Positions 9,437 to 18,703 of a DNA stretch of 64,000 bases are shown here, piece after piece. Each line of letters begins with the position of its first letter. Position 1 is the stretch's first letter. The DNA lies in contig NZ_CAIWTY010000034.1 in NCBI RefSeq assembly GCF_903915725.1, positions 1 to 64,000 on the forward strand, given 5' to 3'. The stretch comes from an uncultured Rhodopila sp. Its GTDB lineage: Bacteria > Pseudomonadota > Alphaproteobacteria > Acetobacterales > Acetobacteraceae. The notes under the pieces were generated by a model. It saw nothing but the letters and a program-made list of their open reading frames with translations, was not told the origin of the DNA and ran no database searches. Made by a program: the position numbers and the translations under genes.

Positions 9437-9691
9437 TTGGACGCCACTCATTTCAGAAACAGGGCTGCGAAAGCACGGGAAATGGCCCGAGCGGGGGAGG
9501 ACGCTCGCCTGGCCGAAATGCTCCTGGAAGTTGCGCTTGACCTCGAAGCCGAGGCCGACGCCATCGAAGCCGAACAGCGCGACGCCGGACTGGTGATAAC
9601 CGAACCCGCCGAGACGCACCCCTCATGGCTGTGGATTCCGGTCCGCGAGATCAAATCGGCATCGCCGATTCCGGCTGAACGAGTAACCTGA
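9437..9691 (+). CDS. Small helical hypothetical protein
   Basis: An 84-residue protein begins MDATHFRNRAAKAREMARAG, followed by EDARLAEMLLEVALDLEAEA. It is a predicted amphipathic helix resembling a recurrent family of short alphaproteobacterial proteins of unknown function. The TTG start at 9437 is supported by a strong AGGAG at 9426-9430, six nt upstream. A sigma-54-like site lies further upstream. No enzymatic motif is visible. Confidence 0.75.
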   Translation: MDATHFRNRAAKAREMARAGEDARLAEMLLEVALDLEAEADAIEAEQRDAGLVITEPAETHPSWLWIPVREIKSASPIPAERVT

Positions 9692-9757
9692 CAGGTGGAT
9701 TGCCTGCCGGTTTGCCGCGCCGGGACGCCGCTTGGCAGCGGTCCTGCCGCCCCCCGG

Positions 9758-11167
9758 TCAGGGCAGAAATCGCAGCAGCCGCACCAGGCCCTTGGTTCGG
9801 GCCGAAAACAGCCGCGCGGCGAAAAAGCTGCCCGCGGCGCGCCTGGCAGCCTCCGACCGGGTCGGATAGGGCACGATCAGGCCCGCCAGTGCCGAGACCT
9901 TCGTCCGGCGGGCAATCGCCAGGCTCCATAGGCTGATCATCTCGCCCGCATGCGCCGCCAGGATGCCGGCGCCGACGACCCGGTTGCGGCTGACCACCAG
10001 TTTGACCAACCCGGCGGTGTCGCGTTCCGCCACCGCGCGGTCGTTCTCGGCCAGCGGCCAGCGCAGCATCTGCACTTTCATTCCGGCTGCCTGCGCCTCC
10101 CGCTCGGTCAGGCCGGTCTGCGCCAGTTCGGGATCCGTGTAGGTCACCCGCGGCAGGGCGGCATAGTCGATCGCCGCGGGCAGCCGGAACAGCGCGCGCC
10201 GGATGACGATGCCGGCGTGATAAGATCCCACATGGGTAAATGCCCGCGGCCCGATCCCCGCCGGATCTGCGATATCTCCCACCGCGAAGACCCGGCTGTT
10301 GCTGATGCTGCGCAAGCCACGGTCCGTGACGATCCCGGCCCGGCTTGCCGTGATGTTGGCGGCGGCAAGGTTCAGCGCCGCCAGGTTCGGCGTCCGCCCG
10401 GCGGCAACCAGAAGATGCGAACCCGCGATGCGCTCGCCATCGGACAGGATCAGCACCGGACCCGGCGCCGCTGACGCCACCGTCACGCCCTCCCGCAGGA
10501 CCACGCCGCGCCGGGTCAGCGCCTGCGCGAGGCCCGCGGCCAGTTCCGGATCATCTTTTGCGGCGATCCGGTCCGCCTCGATCACGGTCACCCGGCAGCC
10601 AAGGCCGCAAAACGCGTCCGCCATCTCCAGGCCGATGGGGCCGCCGCCGAGGATCAGCAAATGAACAGGCTTTTCGGCCAGATCGAACAGCGAATCGTTG
10701 GTCCAATACGGCACCTGGTCCAGCCCCGGTATCGGCGGGATGGCGGCGCGGCTGCCGGCGGCGATGACGAATCGTCTGGCGGTCAGCGTTCGGCCCTCGA
10801 TGGACAGGGTCGCCGGGTCGAGGAACCGCGCCTCGCCGCGCAGCACGGTGGCGCCCAGGGCGCGGAAGCGTTCTTCCGAATCGACCGGGGCGATCTCGGC
10901 GATCACCTCATGCACCCCGGCGCGGACCCTGTCCCAGTCGATCGCCGGCGGGTTCGCGATCACGCCGAACCGGGCGGCGTCGCGGACGGTGCGGGCGGCA
11001 TGCCCCGCGGCGAGCAGCGCCTTGCTCGGCACGCAGCCGGTGTTGAGGCAGTCGCCACCCATGCGGCCGCGCTCGATCAGCGCCACCCTGGCGCCGAGTT
11101 GCGCCGCGCCCGCCGCGACAGACAGCCCGGCCGCACCCGCGCCGATGATGGCGAGATCAAAGTCCAT
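9758..11167 (-). CDS. FAD/NAD(P)H disulfide oxidoreductase, MerA/Lpd-like
   Basis: The 469-residue flavoprotein carries an FAD motif GAGAAG (residues 9-14) and the redox-active pair C40/C45 in GGDCLNTGCVPSK. An NAD(P)H-binding GGGPIGLEMA lies near 175-185, and a C-terminal dimerisation domain follows. In dihydrolipoamide dehydrogenases the C-terminus has HPT-x-SE with the catalytic histidine. Here it is PYPTRSEA, so it is not a standard Lpd and resembles mercuric-reductase-like relatives of unknown substrate. The TVP38 gene lies upstream on the same strand; relatives of these two proteins are often fused. Confidence 0.88.
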   Translation of the reverse strand: MDFDLAIIGAGAAGLSVAAGAAQLGARVALIERGRMGGDCLNTGCVPSKALLAAGHAARTVRDAARFGVIANPPAIDWDRVRAGVHEVIAEIAPVDSEERFRALGATVLRGEARFLDPATLSIEGRTLTARRFVIAAGSRAAIPPIPGLDQVPYWTNDSLFDLAEKPVHLLILGGGPIGLEMADAFCGLGCRVTVIEADRIAAKDDPELAAGLAQALTRRGVVLREGVTVASAAPGPVLILSDGERIAGSHLLVAAGRTPNLAALNLAAANITASRAGIVTDRGLRSISNSRVFAVGDIADPAGIGPRAFTHVGSYHAGIVIRRALFRLPAAIDYAALPRVTYTDPELAQTGLTEREAQAAGMKVQMLRWPLAENDRAVAERDTAGLVKLVVSRNRVVGAGILAAHAGEMISLWSLAIARRTKVSALAGLIVPYPTRSEAARRAAGSFFAARLFSARTKGLVRLLRFLP

Positions 11168-11233
11168 GGGTTAGGTCGATCCGGTGGGGATCGGGTCGAT
11201 CGCGGGACAGGCATTTGTTTTACCACCGCTTTC

Positions 11234-11450
11234 TCGACGCAGAGTTCGCAGAGCGGGGCGCAGAGTGCGCAGAGCGAAACCTTCCGCATGCGGTTGACCC
11301 GTCGGCGACAATGCCGATCCCGGACAAGATTGATGCCTTGCCGAAGGCGTCAGAATCTTAAAGCGTGATTTTAGCGAATGCCGGTTGGCCCGCTGCCCGG
11401 GTAATTTTCCTCTGCGCGCTCTGCGCCCCGCTCTGCGAACTCTGCGTCGA
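11234..11450. mobile_element. MITE-like element with 41-bp terminal inverted repeats
   Basis: Positions 11234-11274 and 11410-11450 are reverse complements at 40 of 41 positions and enclose 135 nt with no credible ORF. The arms are built from repeated CGCAGAG/CTCTGCG units, a pattern of intergenic repeats in several bacterial phyla. No target-site duplication is obvious. The element sits between the TVP38 gene and the oxidoreductase and fills most of the 365-nt gap between them. Confidence 0.7.
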
Positions 11451-11532
11451 AACGCGGATTGTCCACCGCCACCTGCGCCGCAGGTTCGCACCCGCAGCCC
11501 CCCTCCCCCCGGGCCGCCGAACCGGACACACA

Positions 11533-12216
11533 TCACGCCGCCACCCGGCGGCGCAGCAGCACCGGCAGCAGCGACAGCGCTGCAAGGCCCAGCAGCGGCA
11601 GCAGTATCCGCGGCCCGAACAGCACCGACAGATCCGGCGTGCGGCCCTGCGCCAGGATGCCACCCACGCCCGCACCGATGGAACTCAGGACGAAACTCGC
11701 CGGCACGATACCCAGCAGAGTCGCCGGCACGAACACCGCCAGGCGAATTCCCGCCAAAGCGGCGGCCAGATTGACGATCCAGAACGGCACCAGCGGCACC
11801 AGCCGCAGCGCCAGCAGGTAGCTGAACCCGTCCCGCGCCAGACGCGCCTGAACATGAGCCGGAATGCGCTGCCGATGCCGCTCCAGCGTCTTGCTGAACG
11901 CGGAGCGGATGGCCAGCAGCAGGATGGAGGCGCCGATGGTCGCGCCAACGACGGTCAGCGCGCAGCCTGCCACCGCGCCGAACAGCAGGCCGCCGGCAAC
12001 GGTCAGCAGCGCCGCCTGCGGCAGCGACAGCGCCGCGGTCAGGATATAGGCAGCCACATACAGCGCCGGAGCGCCGAACGGATGCGCGGCCACCCAGCCG
12101 ATCAGCATGTCCTGGTGACGCGCCAGGCTGTCCCACCCGACGCCGAGGCCGGGGAGCAGGACAAGTCCGGCACAAAACAGCAACAGCAGGATCAGCAGCG
12201 GCAGGAAACGGCGCAT
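11533..12216 (-). CDS. TVP38/TMEM64 family membrane protein
   Basis: A polytopic inner-membrane protein of the DedA-like VTT superfamily, 227 residues from ATG 12216 (MRRFLPLLILLLLF). Several hydrophobic helices are visible. The conserved central region reads LTAALSLPQAALLTVAGGLLFGA and FSYLLALRLVPLVPFWIVNL, with the LRL-P-PF-NL signature. The family is implicated in lipid scrambling and membrane homeostasis. The frame extends to 12279, but the preceding residues are polar and the signal-anchor-like MRRFLPLL is the natural start. It lies upstream of, and in line with, the disulfide oxidoreductase. Confidence 0.87.
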   Translation of the reverse strand: MRRFLPLLILLLLFCAGLVLLPGLGVGWDSLARHQDMLIGWVAAHPFGAPALYVAAYILTAALSLPQAALLTVAGGLLFGAVAGCALTVVGATIGASILLLAIRSAFSKTLERHRQRIPAHVQARLARDGFSYLLALRLVPLVPFWIVNLAAALAGIRLAVFVPATLLGIVPASFVLSSIGAGVGGILAQGRTPDLSVLFGPRILLPLLGLAALSLLPVLLRRRVAA

Positions 12217-12341
12217 ACCCGCAACATGGGGACACAAAGGCCGGTTGTCGCGTGAAAATCCGGCGAAAACCATCGCCAATGCCGGTCCGGAACCAGCCCT
12301 TCGGCTTGCCCCGGCACGGCCGAGGCCGATATGACAGGGCT

Positions 12342-13310
12342 ATGACCGAAACGCATCGAACCAGGCTTCTTATCATCGGCGCCGGGCCGGCCGGCTACAC
12401 CGCGGCGATCTACGCTGCACGCGCCAGTATGTCGCCGATCCTGGTGGCGGGGATGCAGCCGGGCGGGCAGTTGATGATCACCACCGACGTCGAAAACTAT
12501 CCCGGCTTCGCCGATGTCATCCAGGGCCCCTGGCTGATGGAGCAGATGCAGGCGCAGGCCACGCATGTCGGCACGCGGATCATCCACGACCTGATCACCG
12601 CGGTGGATTTCTCCGGGCCGCCGTTCCGTTGCACCGGCGACTCCGGCGACACGTATGAGGCGGACGCGGTGGTGATCGCCACCGGCGCGCAGGCCCGCTG
12701 GCTCGGCCTGCCATCGGAGCGGACGTTGCAGGGCCGCGGCGTCTCCGCCTGCGCCACCTGCGACGGCTTCTTCTATCGCGGCAAGACCGTCGCGGTCATC
12801 GGCGGCGGCAACACGGCGGTGGAAGAAGCGCTCTATCTGACCCACCACGCCGAGAAGGTCACCCTCGTACACCGCCGCGACTCGCTGCGCGCTGAGAAGA
12901 TCCTGCAGAAGCGGCTGTTCGCGCATCCCAAGATCGACGTGGTCTGGAACAGCGCGGTGCAGGAGATTGTCGGCGGCGGCTCGCCGGAGGTCGTCACCGG
13001 CGTGCGGCTGCGGCATACCGTCACCGGTTCGCTGACCGAGCTGCCGGTGGACGGTGTGTTCATCGCCATCGGCCATTCGCCGACGACGGCGATCTTCGCC
13101 GGGCATGTCGATATGGACCCGGAAGGCTATATCCGGACGAGTCCCGGCAGCACCCGCACCTCGATTCGCGGCGTGTTCGCGGCGGGCGACGTGCAGGACA
13201 AGGTGTTCCGCCAGGCGGTCACGGCGGCCGGAACCGGCTGCATGGCGGCGCTGGAGGCGGAGAAATACCTCGCGGAACACGAATCGCACCCGCTTGAGGC
13301 GGCGGGATAA
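12342..13310 (+). CDS. trxB: Thioredoxin-disulfide reductase
   Basis: NADPH-dependent flavoenzyme that regenerates reduced thioredoxin. FAD motif IIGAGPAGYTAAIYAARA at the N-terminus, redox pair in SACATCDGFF (about residues 135-144), NADPH motif IGGGNTAVEEALYL near 155, and the C-terminal FAD segment GVFAAGDVQDKVFRQAV. At 322 residues from ATG 12342 the length is normal; the frame is open back to 12252. A LysR regulator follows, an arrangement that recurs in alphaproteobacteria. Confidence 0.95.
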   Translation: MTETHRTRLLIIGAGPAGYTAAIYAARASMSPILVAGMQPGGQLMITTDVENYPGFADVIQGPWLMEQMQAQATHVGTRIIHDLITAVDFSGPPFRCTGDSGDTYEADAVVIATGAQARWLGLPSERTLQGRGVSACATCDGFFYRGKTVAVIGGGNTAVEEALYLTHHAEKVTLVHRRDSLRAEKILQKRLFAHPKIDVVWNSAVQEIVGGGSPEVVTGVRLRHTVTGSLTELPVDGVFIAIGHSPTTAIFAGHVDMDPEGYIRTSPGSTRTSIRGVFAAGDVQDKVFRQAVTAAGTGCMAALEAEKYLAEHESHPLEAAG

Positions 13311-13449
13311 ACGAAAATTGCCTCAGACCATCAAAATCGCATACCTGACTCGTCAAAGTGTGGTTAGTCTTGCCACATTGTACGAAGGGGCCATGGCCGG
13401 TTGACCGGGATGCGGCCGGCACGTTCGTGCCGCTAGGAGAGGGTTCGCG

Positions 13450-14334
13450 ATGGATTGGGACAAGCTGCGCGTTTTTCACGCGGTGGCGGAAGCGGGCAGC
13501 TTCACGCATGCAGGGGACACGCTCAGCCTCAGTCAGTCTGCGGTCTCGCGGCAGATATCGGCCCTGGAGGAGGCGCTTCAGGTGCCGCTGTTCCACCGCC
13601 ATGCCCGCGGGCTGATCCTGACCGAGCAGGGCGAGTCGCTGAACCGCACCGTACGGGAAGTATTCGCCAAGCTGGCAATCACCGAGGCGCTGCTGACCGA
13701 GAGCAAGGAAAAGCCGGCCGGCAAGCTGAAGGTCACCACCACCGTCGGCTTCGGTTCGGCCTGGCTGGCGCCGCGGCTGCACGGCTTCCTCGACGCCTAC
13801 CCGGATGTGTCGGTGTCGTTGCTTTTGGACGACACCGATCTCGATCTGGCGATGCGGGAAGCCGATGTGGCGATCCGCATGCACCCGCCGAAACAGCCCG
13901 ACCTGGTGCAGCGCCATCTGCTGACCTTGCAATGGTTCGTGTGCGCCTCGCCGGAGTATCTGAAGAAGCACGGCGTGCCGCAGCGGGCGGAGGATCTGGA
14001 TGCGCACCGGCTGATCCTGTTCGGCCAGCACCACCCCCCGGTGCAGGAGATCAACTGGTTGGCGGAAGCCGGGCGGCGGCCGGGCAATCCGCGGCGGGCG
14101 CTGCTGGAGGTGAACTCGATCCAGGCGGTGCTGTTGGCGATCCGCGCCGGCACCGGCATCGGCGCCCTGCCCGACTTCGCCGTCTCGGAGAACCCGGACC
14201 TGGTGCAGGTACTGCCGGAACTGAAGGGACCGAAGGTGGACGTGTTCTTCGTCTACCCGGAGGAGCTGCGGAATTCGAAGCGGGTGGCGGTGTTTCGCGA
14301 CTTCCTTCTGGCCAAGCTGGCGGAGCGGCACTAG
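13450..14334 (+). CDS. LysR-family transcriptional regulator
   Basis: The N-terminal winged helix-turn-helix reads LRVFHAVAEAGSFTHAGDTL and SQSAVSRQISALEEALQVPL (residues 5-47), followed by a LysR substrate-binding domain (about 90-290). The start ATG 13450 follows AGGAGAGGG. The 294-residue length is normal. The 139-nt gap after trxB contains an A/T-rich stretch (13320-13385) that may hold the promoter and an autoregulatory site, not resolved here. The effector is unknown. Confidence 0.92.
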   Translation: MDWDKLRVFHAVAEAGSFTHAGDTLSLSQSAVSRQISALEEALQVPLFHRHARGLILTEQGESLNRTVREVFAKLAITEALLTESKEKPAGKLKVTTTVGFGSAWLAPRLHGFLDAYPDVSVSLLLDDTDLDLAMREADVAIRMHPPKQPDLVQRHLLTLQWFVCASPEYLKKHGVPQRAEDLDAHRLILFGQHHPPVQEINWLAEAGRRPGNPRRALLEVNSIQAVLLAIRAGTGIGALPDFAVSENPDLVQVLPELKGPKVDVFFVYPEELRNSKRVAVFRDFLLAKLAERH

Positions 14335-15050
14335 CGCGGATGTCCGCAGCGGGACGCCCGGTGGGTACTATCGGGCCCGACCCATTCGAACGAGCGGCTT
14401 CATTCGCTTTGGCTGGCGCAGGACCGCCATCCCCGGCTTTGTTCGTAAAAGCACACGGCCTGGACGCCCACCTCCGCCAGTATGACGGAGGCAGGCGTCC
14501 GCGCCGGAGAATCGCGATCAAAGCCGGCTGGCATACGTGATTTGGCGCAAGCGACCGGTGCGGCGGACAATGCTGAAAAATTGACACACAACGCCATTTC
14601 CGGGCGTGGGCGTCTCTTGCGCGGGCCAGCCGGGTCGGTTCGGGCCGCCGGCCTGTTGCGATAGCGCGAGGACCGGCGCCATTCGGCCGGTCTTGGTGCA
14701 TGCGTTGCCGCTGCTGACAGAGTTCCGGGTCGCGAGGCTTCTGCCGCGTTACCGTTATGATATTGGCTCAATATCTTGGCGGCAGCGCAATCCGCGCGGT
14801 TTTTCATATTTATATTGTATCGAAATCGCATCTCGCTGGCCGGATCGGCCGCGCGCGAGGGGCGGCAACGCGCATATTATGTATGATAATACAACAATAA
14901 TGCAATTGGATTCACTTTCGCGCCGCTGTACGCGGCTAATCTGGATTAAAATTTTTAAGTCTATAACTGAGATATTAAGTTCCGGAATTATTAGGTTTTT
15001 CGTTACCGCCCCGCTATAACGTTGACGATCGACAACACAGGCCGGTTAGT
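14335..15050. other. 716-nt intergenic region with degenerate repeat and A/T-rich promoter segment
   Basis: No supported gene. About 14403-14495 is a decayed, inverted copy of the dispersed hairpin repeat described elsewhere in this annotation. From about 14755 to 15020 the base composition falls sharply to A/T-rich, unlike the rest of the window, just before the histidine kinase. That is consistent with a promoter and regulator-binding region or a recently acquired segment. Confidence 0.55.
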
Positions 15051-18000
15051 ATGTATAGCCAGTCCCCGACCCCGGACACGAATGCGGCATCGCTGCCCGC
15101 CGACATGTTTGCGGCCACGCACCCCGGATGCGTCGTCCGATTTTCCAATCGCCCGGGAATTCGCTGGCTGGTTGGAGGCATCGGCGTCCTGGCAGCGCTG
15201 ATCGCGATAAACGCCGCAGTGTTCGGCAGCAAACTGCCGTTCGAGCAGGGGCGCACCGCGAAGGCCGCCGCGGTCCGCCATACCAACGATGTCATCGCCG
15301 CGGCCCGGCAGGTCTCGTATGAAGTCCGCGATGCCGAATCAGGTCGGCGATCCTACCGCCTGAGCGGCAGCCCGGACGACCTCGCCGCTTATCGCGCGGA
15401 AATGCACGATGCGCGCCGGGCGGCGGCGGACCTGACCGAACTGACCCGCGATGAACCGGTCCAGCAGGACAAGATCAGCCTTCTGGATAAGCTTCTGGCG
15501 ATCGACGTGACCCCGGCCGCGGACCATGCCGGGGCGGGTGGGAGTTCTCTGCCGCTCCCGTTCAACGCGGTGCGCGAGACCATCGCCTCGGTCGTCGAGC
15601 AGGAGGTGCAGCTTCTCCAGACGCGCATGGCCGCGGTGGAAGAGGCCGAACGCCGCGGGGTGATGATCGTCACCATCCTGTCGATCGCGCCGCTGCTGAT
15701 CGTCGTGCTGTGTGCCGCCGCCCTCGCCGTCATCCTGATCGCGTCGAAGAACATCAACCGTGCCGCGGCGGAGCGCGAGCGCTTGCTGAACATCATGGAC
15801 CTCGCCGCCGTCATCGTCCGTGAGATGGACGGCACGATCCGCTTCTGGTCGGAGGCCTGCGAGCGGCTGTTCGGCTGGACCTCCGCGGAGGCGGTCGGGC
15901 AGGTTTCGCACCGGCTGCTGCGAACGGAGTTTCCGGAGTCGCGCGCCGAGGTGGAAGAAACGCTGCTGCGGACGGGCGGATGGTTCGGCGAGTTGCGGCA
16001 CCAATCGCGAGACGGTGCCGACGTTATTGTACTGGCCAGGAAAATCCTTCGCCGCGCCGCAGGCGGGCGCAGCCTGGTGCTGGAGATGCTCACCGACACC
16101 ACGGCGCTGCAACGCTCTGAAGCGGCACTGCGGAAAAGCCAGGCGATCCTCCACTCGGTGGTCGGAACCGCGGCGGAGTGCATCATCGTGTCCGACTCGG
16201 ACGGCAAGATCATTTCGATCAATCAGGCCGGCGTGCTGATGTTCGGCTACGATCGTGAAGCCGAGCTCCTGGGGCAAGACGTCAATATGTTGATGCCGCA
16301 AGCCGAGAGAGCGCGGCACGCCGCCGACGTCGCGGCGTATCGCGACGGGGCGCCGCCGCGGATCATCGGGGTGCCGAGCCGGGAACTTGAGGCGATGCGG
16401 CGCAACGGCTCGATCTTCCCGATCGATTTGTCGATCAGCGCGTTCGGCACCAACGGCAACCGCTTCCTGACCGGCATCATCCGCGACACGACCGTGCGCA
16501 AGGCGGCGGAGAAAGCACTGCGCGACAGCGAGGCACGGCTGCGTCTGGTGCAGCAGGTCGGCGAGATCGCCAACGCCGATTGGGCGACGTCCGGCGCGCG
16601 CGCCTTCGTTTCGGAGGAATATCACCGCCTGTACGGCCTCGCACCGGACCAGGCGCCAGGCACGTTCGAACAATGGCTCGAACGGGTGCATCCGGACGAT
16701 CGCGGGCGGATCGCCGCCGAGGCCCGGGTGCTCAATGAACAACCCTATGCGGTCGCGTTGCAGTTCCGCATCCGCCGCCCCGACCGGGCACTGCGCTGGA
16801 TCGCCATGCGGGCCGAATCGTTCCGGGAGCCAGACGGCAGCCTGCGGATCATCAGCGGCCATCAGGACATCACCGATATCGTCGCCGCGCGTGAGGCGCT
16901 GGCCCAGCGGCGCGACGAGCTGGAGCAGCAGATTGCCGAACGCACCACCGCGCTGGTGGAGGCGGAGGAGCAGTTTCGCGCCGTGTTCGACTCGCAGTTC
17001 CAGTTCGTCGCGGTGCTGGCGCTGGACGGCACCGTGCTGCTCGCCAACCGGACCGCGCTGGAGTCCGGTTACTGCGATGCCGCCGACGTCATCGGCCGCC
17101 CGTTCTGGGAGACCAAATGGTGGCCCGAGGTCGATGCCGATCGGCTGCGCAGGAAGATCGGCGAGGCAGCCAGCGGCACTCTGGTCCGGCGCGAGATGGC
17201 GGTGCGGGATCTGGCCGGCCGCAGCGTCTGGATCGATATCTCCTTCAAGCCGGTGCTCGACTCCGCCAACGGGCAGGTCAGGCAGATCGTGGCGGAATGG
17301 CGCGACGTGACCGAACTGCGCGAACTGGCCGAAAAGCTGGCGCAGGCGCAGAAGGTGCAGGCGCTGGGCCAGCTCGCCGGAGGCATCGCGCACGACTTCA
17401 ACAACATCCTGCAAAGCGTTTCCGGCGCGGCGATGCTGATCGAGCGCCGTCCGGAGGATCTGGACCGAACCCGGCGCCTCGCACGCTCCGCCATCGATGC
17501 CGCCTCACGCGGGGCCTCGATCACCCAGCGGCTATTGTCATTCGCGCGCCGCGGCACGTTGCGAGCCGAGGTGATCGCGACGCACGAGTTGCTGAACAGC
17601 ATGCGGGAGGTGCTGGCGCATACGCTCGGGACGGGAATCAGCGTCAGGGTCTCGGTCCCGGATGCCGGCGTCCCGCCGCTGCTGGCGGACCGTGGACAGT
17701 TGGAGACGGCGCTGGTCAATCTCGGCACCAATGCGCGCGATGCGATGCCTGACGGCGGCACTTTGACGCTGTCGGCCGAGGCCGCGGATGCGCCGGGGGA
17801 CGGCCTGCCTCCGGCCAACCTGGCCGCGGGACATTATGTGCGGATCACCGTTGCCGACACGGGATGCGGGATGAACGCGGCGACCTTTGCCCGCGTCGCC
17901 GAGCCGTTCTTCACCACCAAGCCGATCGGCAGCGGCACGGGTCTGGGACTGGCGATGGTGAAGGGTTTCGCTGAACAATCCGGCGGGGCGATGACGGTGA

Positions 18001-18476
18001 CAAGCGATCTCGGCATTGGCACGACGGTGGAGATCTGGCTGGCCCGCGCCCTGGACGATGCCGTGCTGAACCGTGCCGATGAGACAGCCGATCGGCCGAT
18101 TTCGTCGGGGGTTTTGCGGATCATGATGGTGGACGACGACGATCTGGTGCGCGAGACCTTGGCTGAACAGATGGAGGAGCTGGGCTTCGAGACCATCGTG
18201 GCATCGAGCGGGTCCGAGGCGCTGGCTTTGCTCGAGTCCGGGGTGACGGTGGACGCTCTGGTCAGCGACCTGTCCATGCCGGGCATGAGCGGCGTGGCCA
18301 CCATTCAGCGGGTGCATGTGCTGCGGCCCGGGCTGCCGTGCTTCCTGCTGACCGGCTATGTCGGGGAACGCGCCGCGCTGGAGGCCGGGGCGATGTTCAC
18401 GCTGGTGCACAAGCCGATATCAGGCAAGAAGCTGGCCGCACGGATCGAAGCCGCGGTCGGGGCGAACGTGTGCTGA
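15051..18476 (+). CDS. Hybrid sensor histidine kinase, CHASE3-like plus four PAS, with receiver
   Basis: A 1141-residue membrane sensor. Helix one lies near residues 38-57 and a CHASE3-like periplasmic domain (YEVRDAESGRRSYRLSG) near 85-200. Helix two lies near 202-230. PAS domains follow at about 243-360, 365-490, 495-615 and 640-760. The H-box LAGGIAHDFNNIL has phospho-acceptor His781, followed by a HATPase with DTGCGM and GTGLGLAMVKG. A receiver at about 1020-1137 has Asp1073. The second PAS is FixL-like: His423 in RARHAADVAAYR aligns with the heme-ligating histidine, though the equivalent of the FixL FG-loop arginine is replaced. No partner regulator is adjacent; output may go through a phosphorelay. 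Confidence 0.92.
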   Translation: MYSQSPTPDTNAASLPADMFAATHPGCVVRFSNRPGIRWLVGGIGVLAALIAINAAVFGSKLPFEQGRTAKAAAVRHTNDVIAAARQVSYEVRDAESGRRSYRLSGSPDDLAAYRAEMHDARRAAADLTELTRDEPVQQDKISLLDKLLAIDVTPAADHAGAGGSSLPLPFNAVRETIASVVEQEVQLLQTRMAAVEEAERRGVMIVTILSIAPLLIVVLCAAALAVILIASKNINRAAAERERLLNIMDLAAVIVREMDGTIRFWSEACERLFGWTSAEAVGQVSHRLLRTEFPESRAEVEETLLRTGGWFGELRHQSRDGADVIVLARKILRRAAGGRSLVLEMLTDTTALQRSEAALRKSQAILHSVVGTAAECIIVSDSDGKIISINQAGVLMFGYDREAELLGQDVNMLMPQAERARHAADVAAYRDGAPPRIIGVPSRELEAMRRNGSIFPIDLSISAFGTNGNRFLTGIIRDTTVRKAAEKALRDSEARLRLVQQVGEIANADWATSGARAFVSEEYHRLYGLAPDQAPGTFEQWLERVHPDDRGRIAAEARVLNEQPYAVALQFRIRRPDRALRWIAMRAESFREPDGSLRIISGHQDITDIVAAREALAQRRDELEQQIAERTTALVEAEEQFRAVFDSQFQFVAVLALDGTVLLANRTALESGYCDAADVIGRPFWETKWWPEVDADRLRRKIGEAASGTLVRREMAVRDLAGRSVWIDISFKPVLDSANGQVRQIVAEWRDVTELRELAEKLAQAQKVQALGQLAGGIAHDFNNILQSVSGAAMLIERRPEDLDRTRRLARSAIDAASRGASITQRLLSFARRGTLRAEVIATHELLNSMREVLAHTLGTGISVRVSVPDAGVPPLLADRGQLETALVNLGTNARDAMPDGGTLTLSAEAADAPGDGLPPANLAAGHYVRITVADTGCGMNAATFARVAEPFFTTKPIGSGTGLGLAMVKGFAEQSGGAMTVTSDLGIGTTVEIWLARALDDAVLNRADETADRPISSGVLRIMMVDDDDLVRETLAEQMEELGFETIVASSGSEALALLESGVTVDALVSDLSMPGMSGVATIQRVHVLRPGLPCFLLTGYVGERAALEAGAMFTLVHKPISGKKLAARIEAAVGANVC

Positions 18477-18529
18477 CATGGGGTTGACGGCATGTGCAGC
18501 CATTCGATTGGCGCTTGTTTCACACCGAT

Positions 18530-18550
18530 GCCATGCACCGGGTGCATGGC
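18530..18550. repeat. 21-bp palindrome with single central base
   Basis: GCCATGCACC at 18530-18539 is mirrored exactly by GGTGCATGGC at 18541-18550 around one G. As RNA the one-base loop is too tight, so a protein-binding operator is more likely than a hairpin. It lies 54 nt after the histidine kinase stop, in the convergent gap before the PLP decarboxylase. Confidence 0.4.
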
Positions 18551-18703
18551 GGGTGCCCGGATTTATACGATGTCTTCCTTCGCATCTGCGGGATAAAAAA
18601 CCGGGTCAGTTACGGCAGCGATGCCGCCCGAGTTCCAGCGCCACTCGCTGGAAGGGGGTCATTGGCCCCTACGTCTCCCAGACGTGAAGCCTCCCTGTAT
18701 ACT

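Noticed and set aside
11171-12376. 401-codon minus frame across TVP38 and the MITE
   Set aside because: Out of phase with the clear membrane protein; Cys/Arg/Gly composition typical of a GC-rich shadow.
14693-14708. Possible sigma-54 site TTGGTGCATGCGTTGC upstream of the hybrid kinase
   Set aside because: Correct GG/GC spacing, but the -24 region is poor and it lies 340 nt from the gene; chance match likely.
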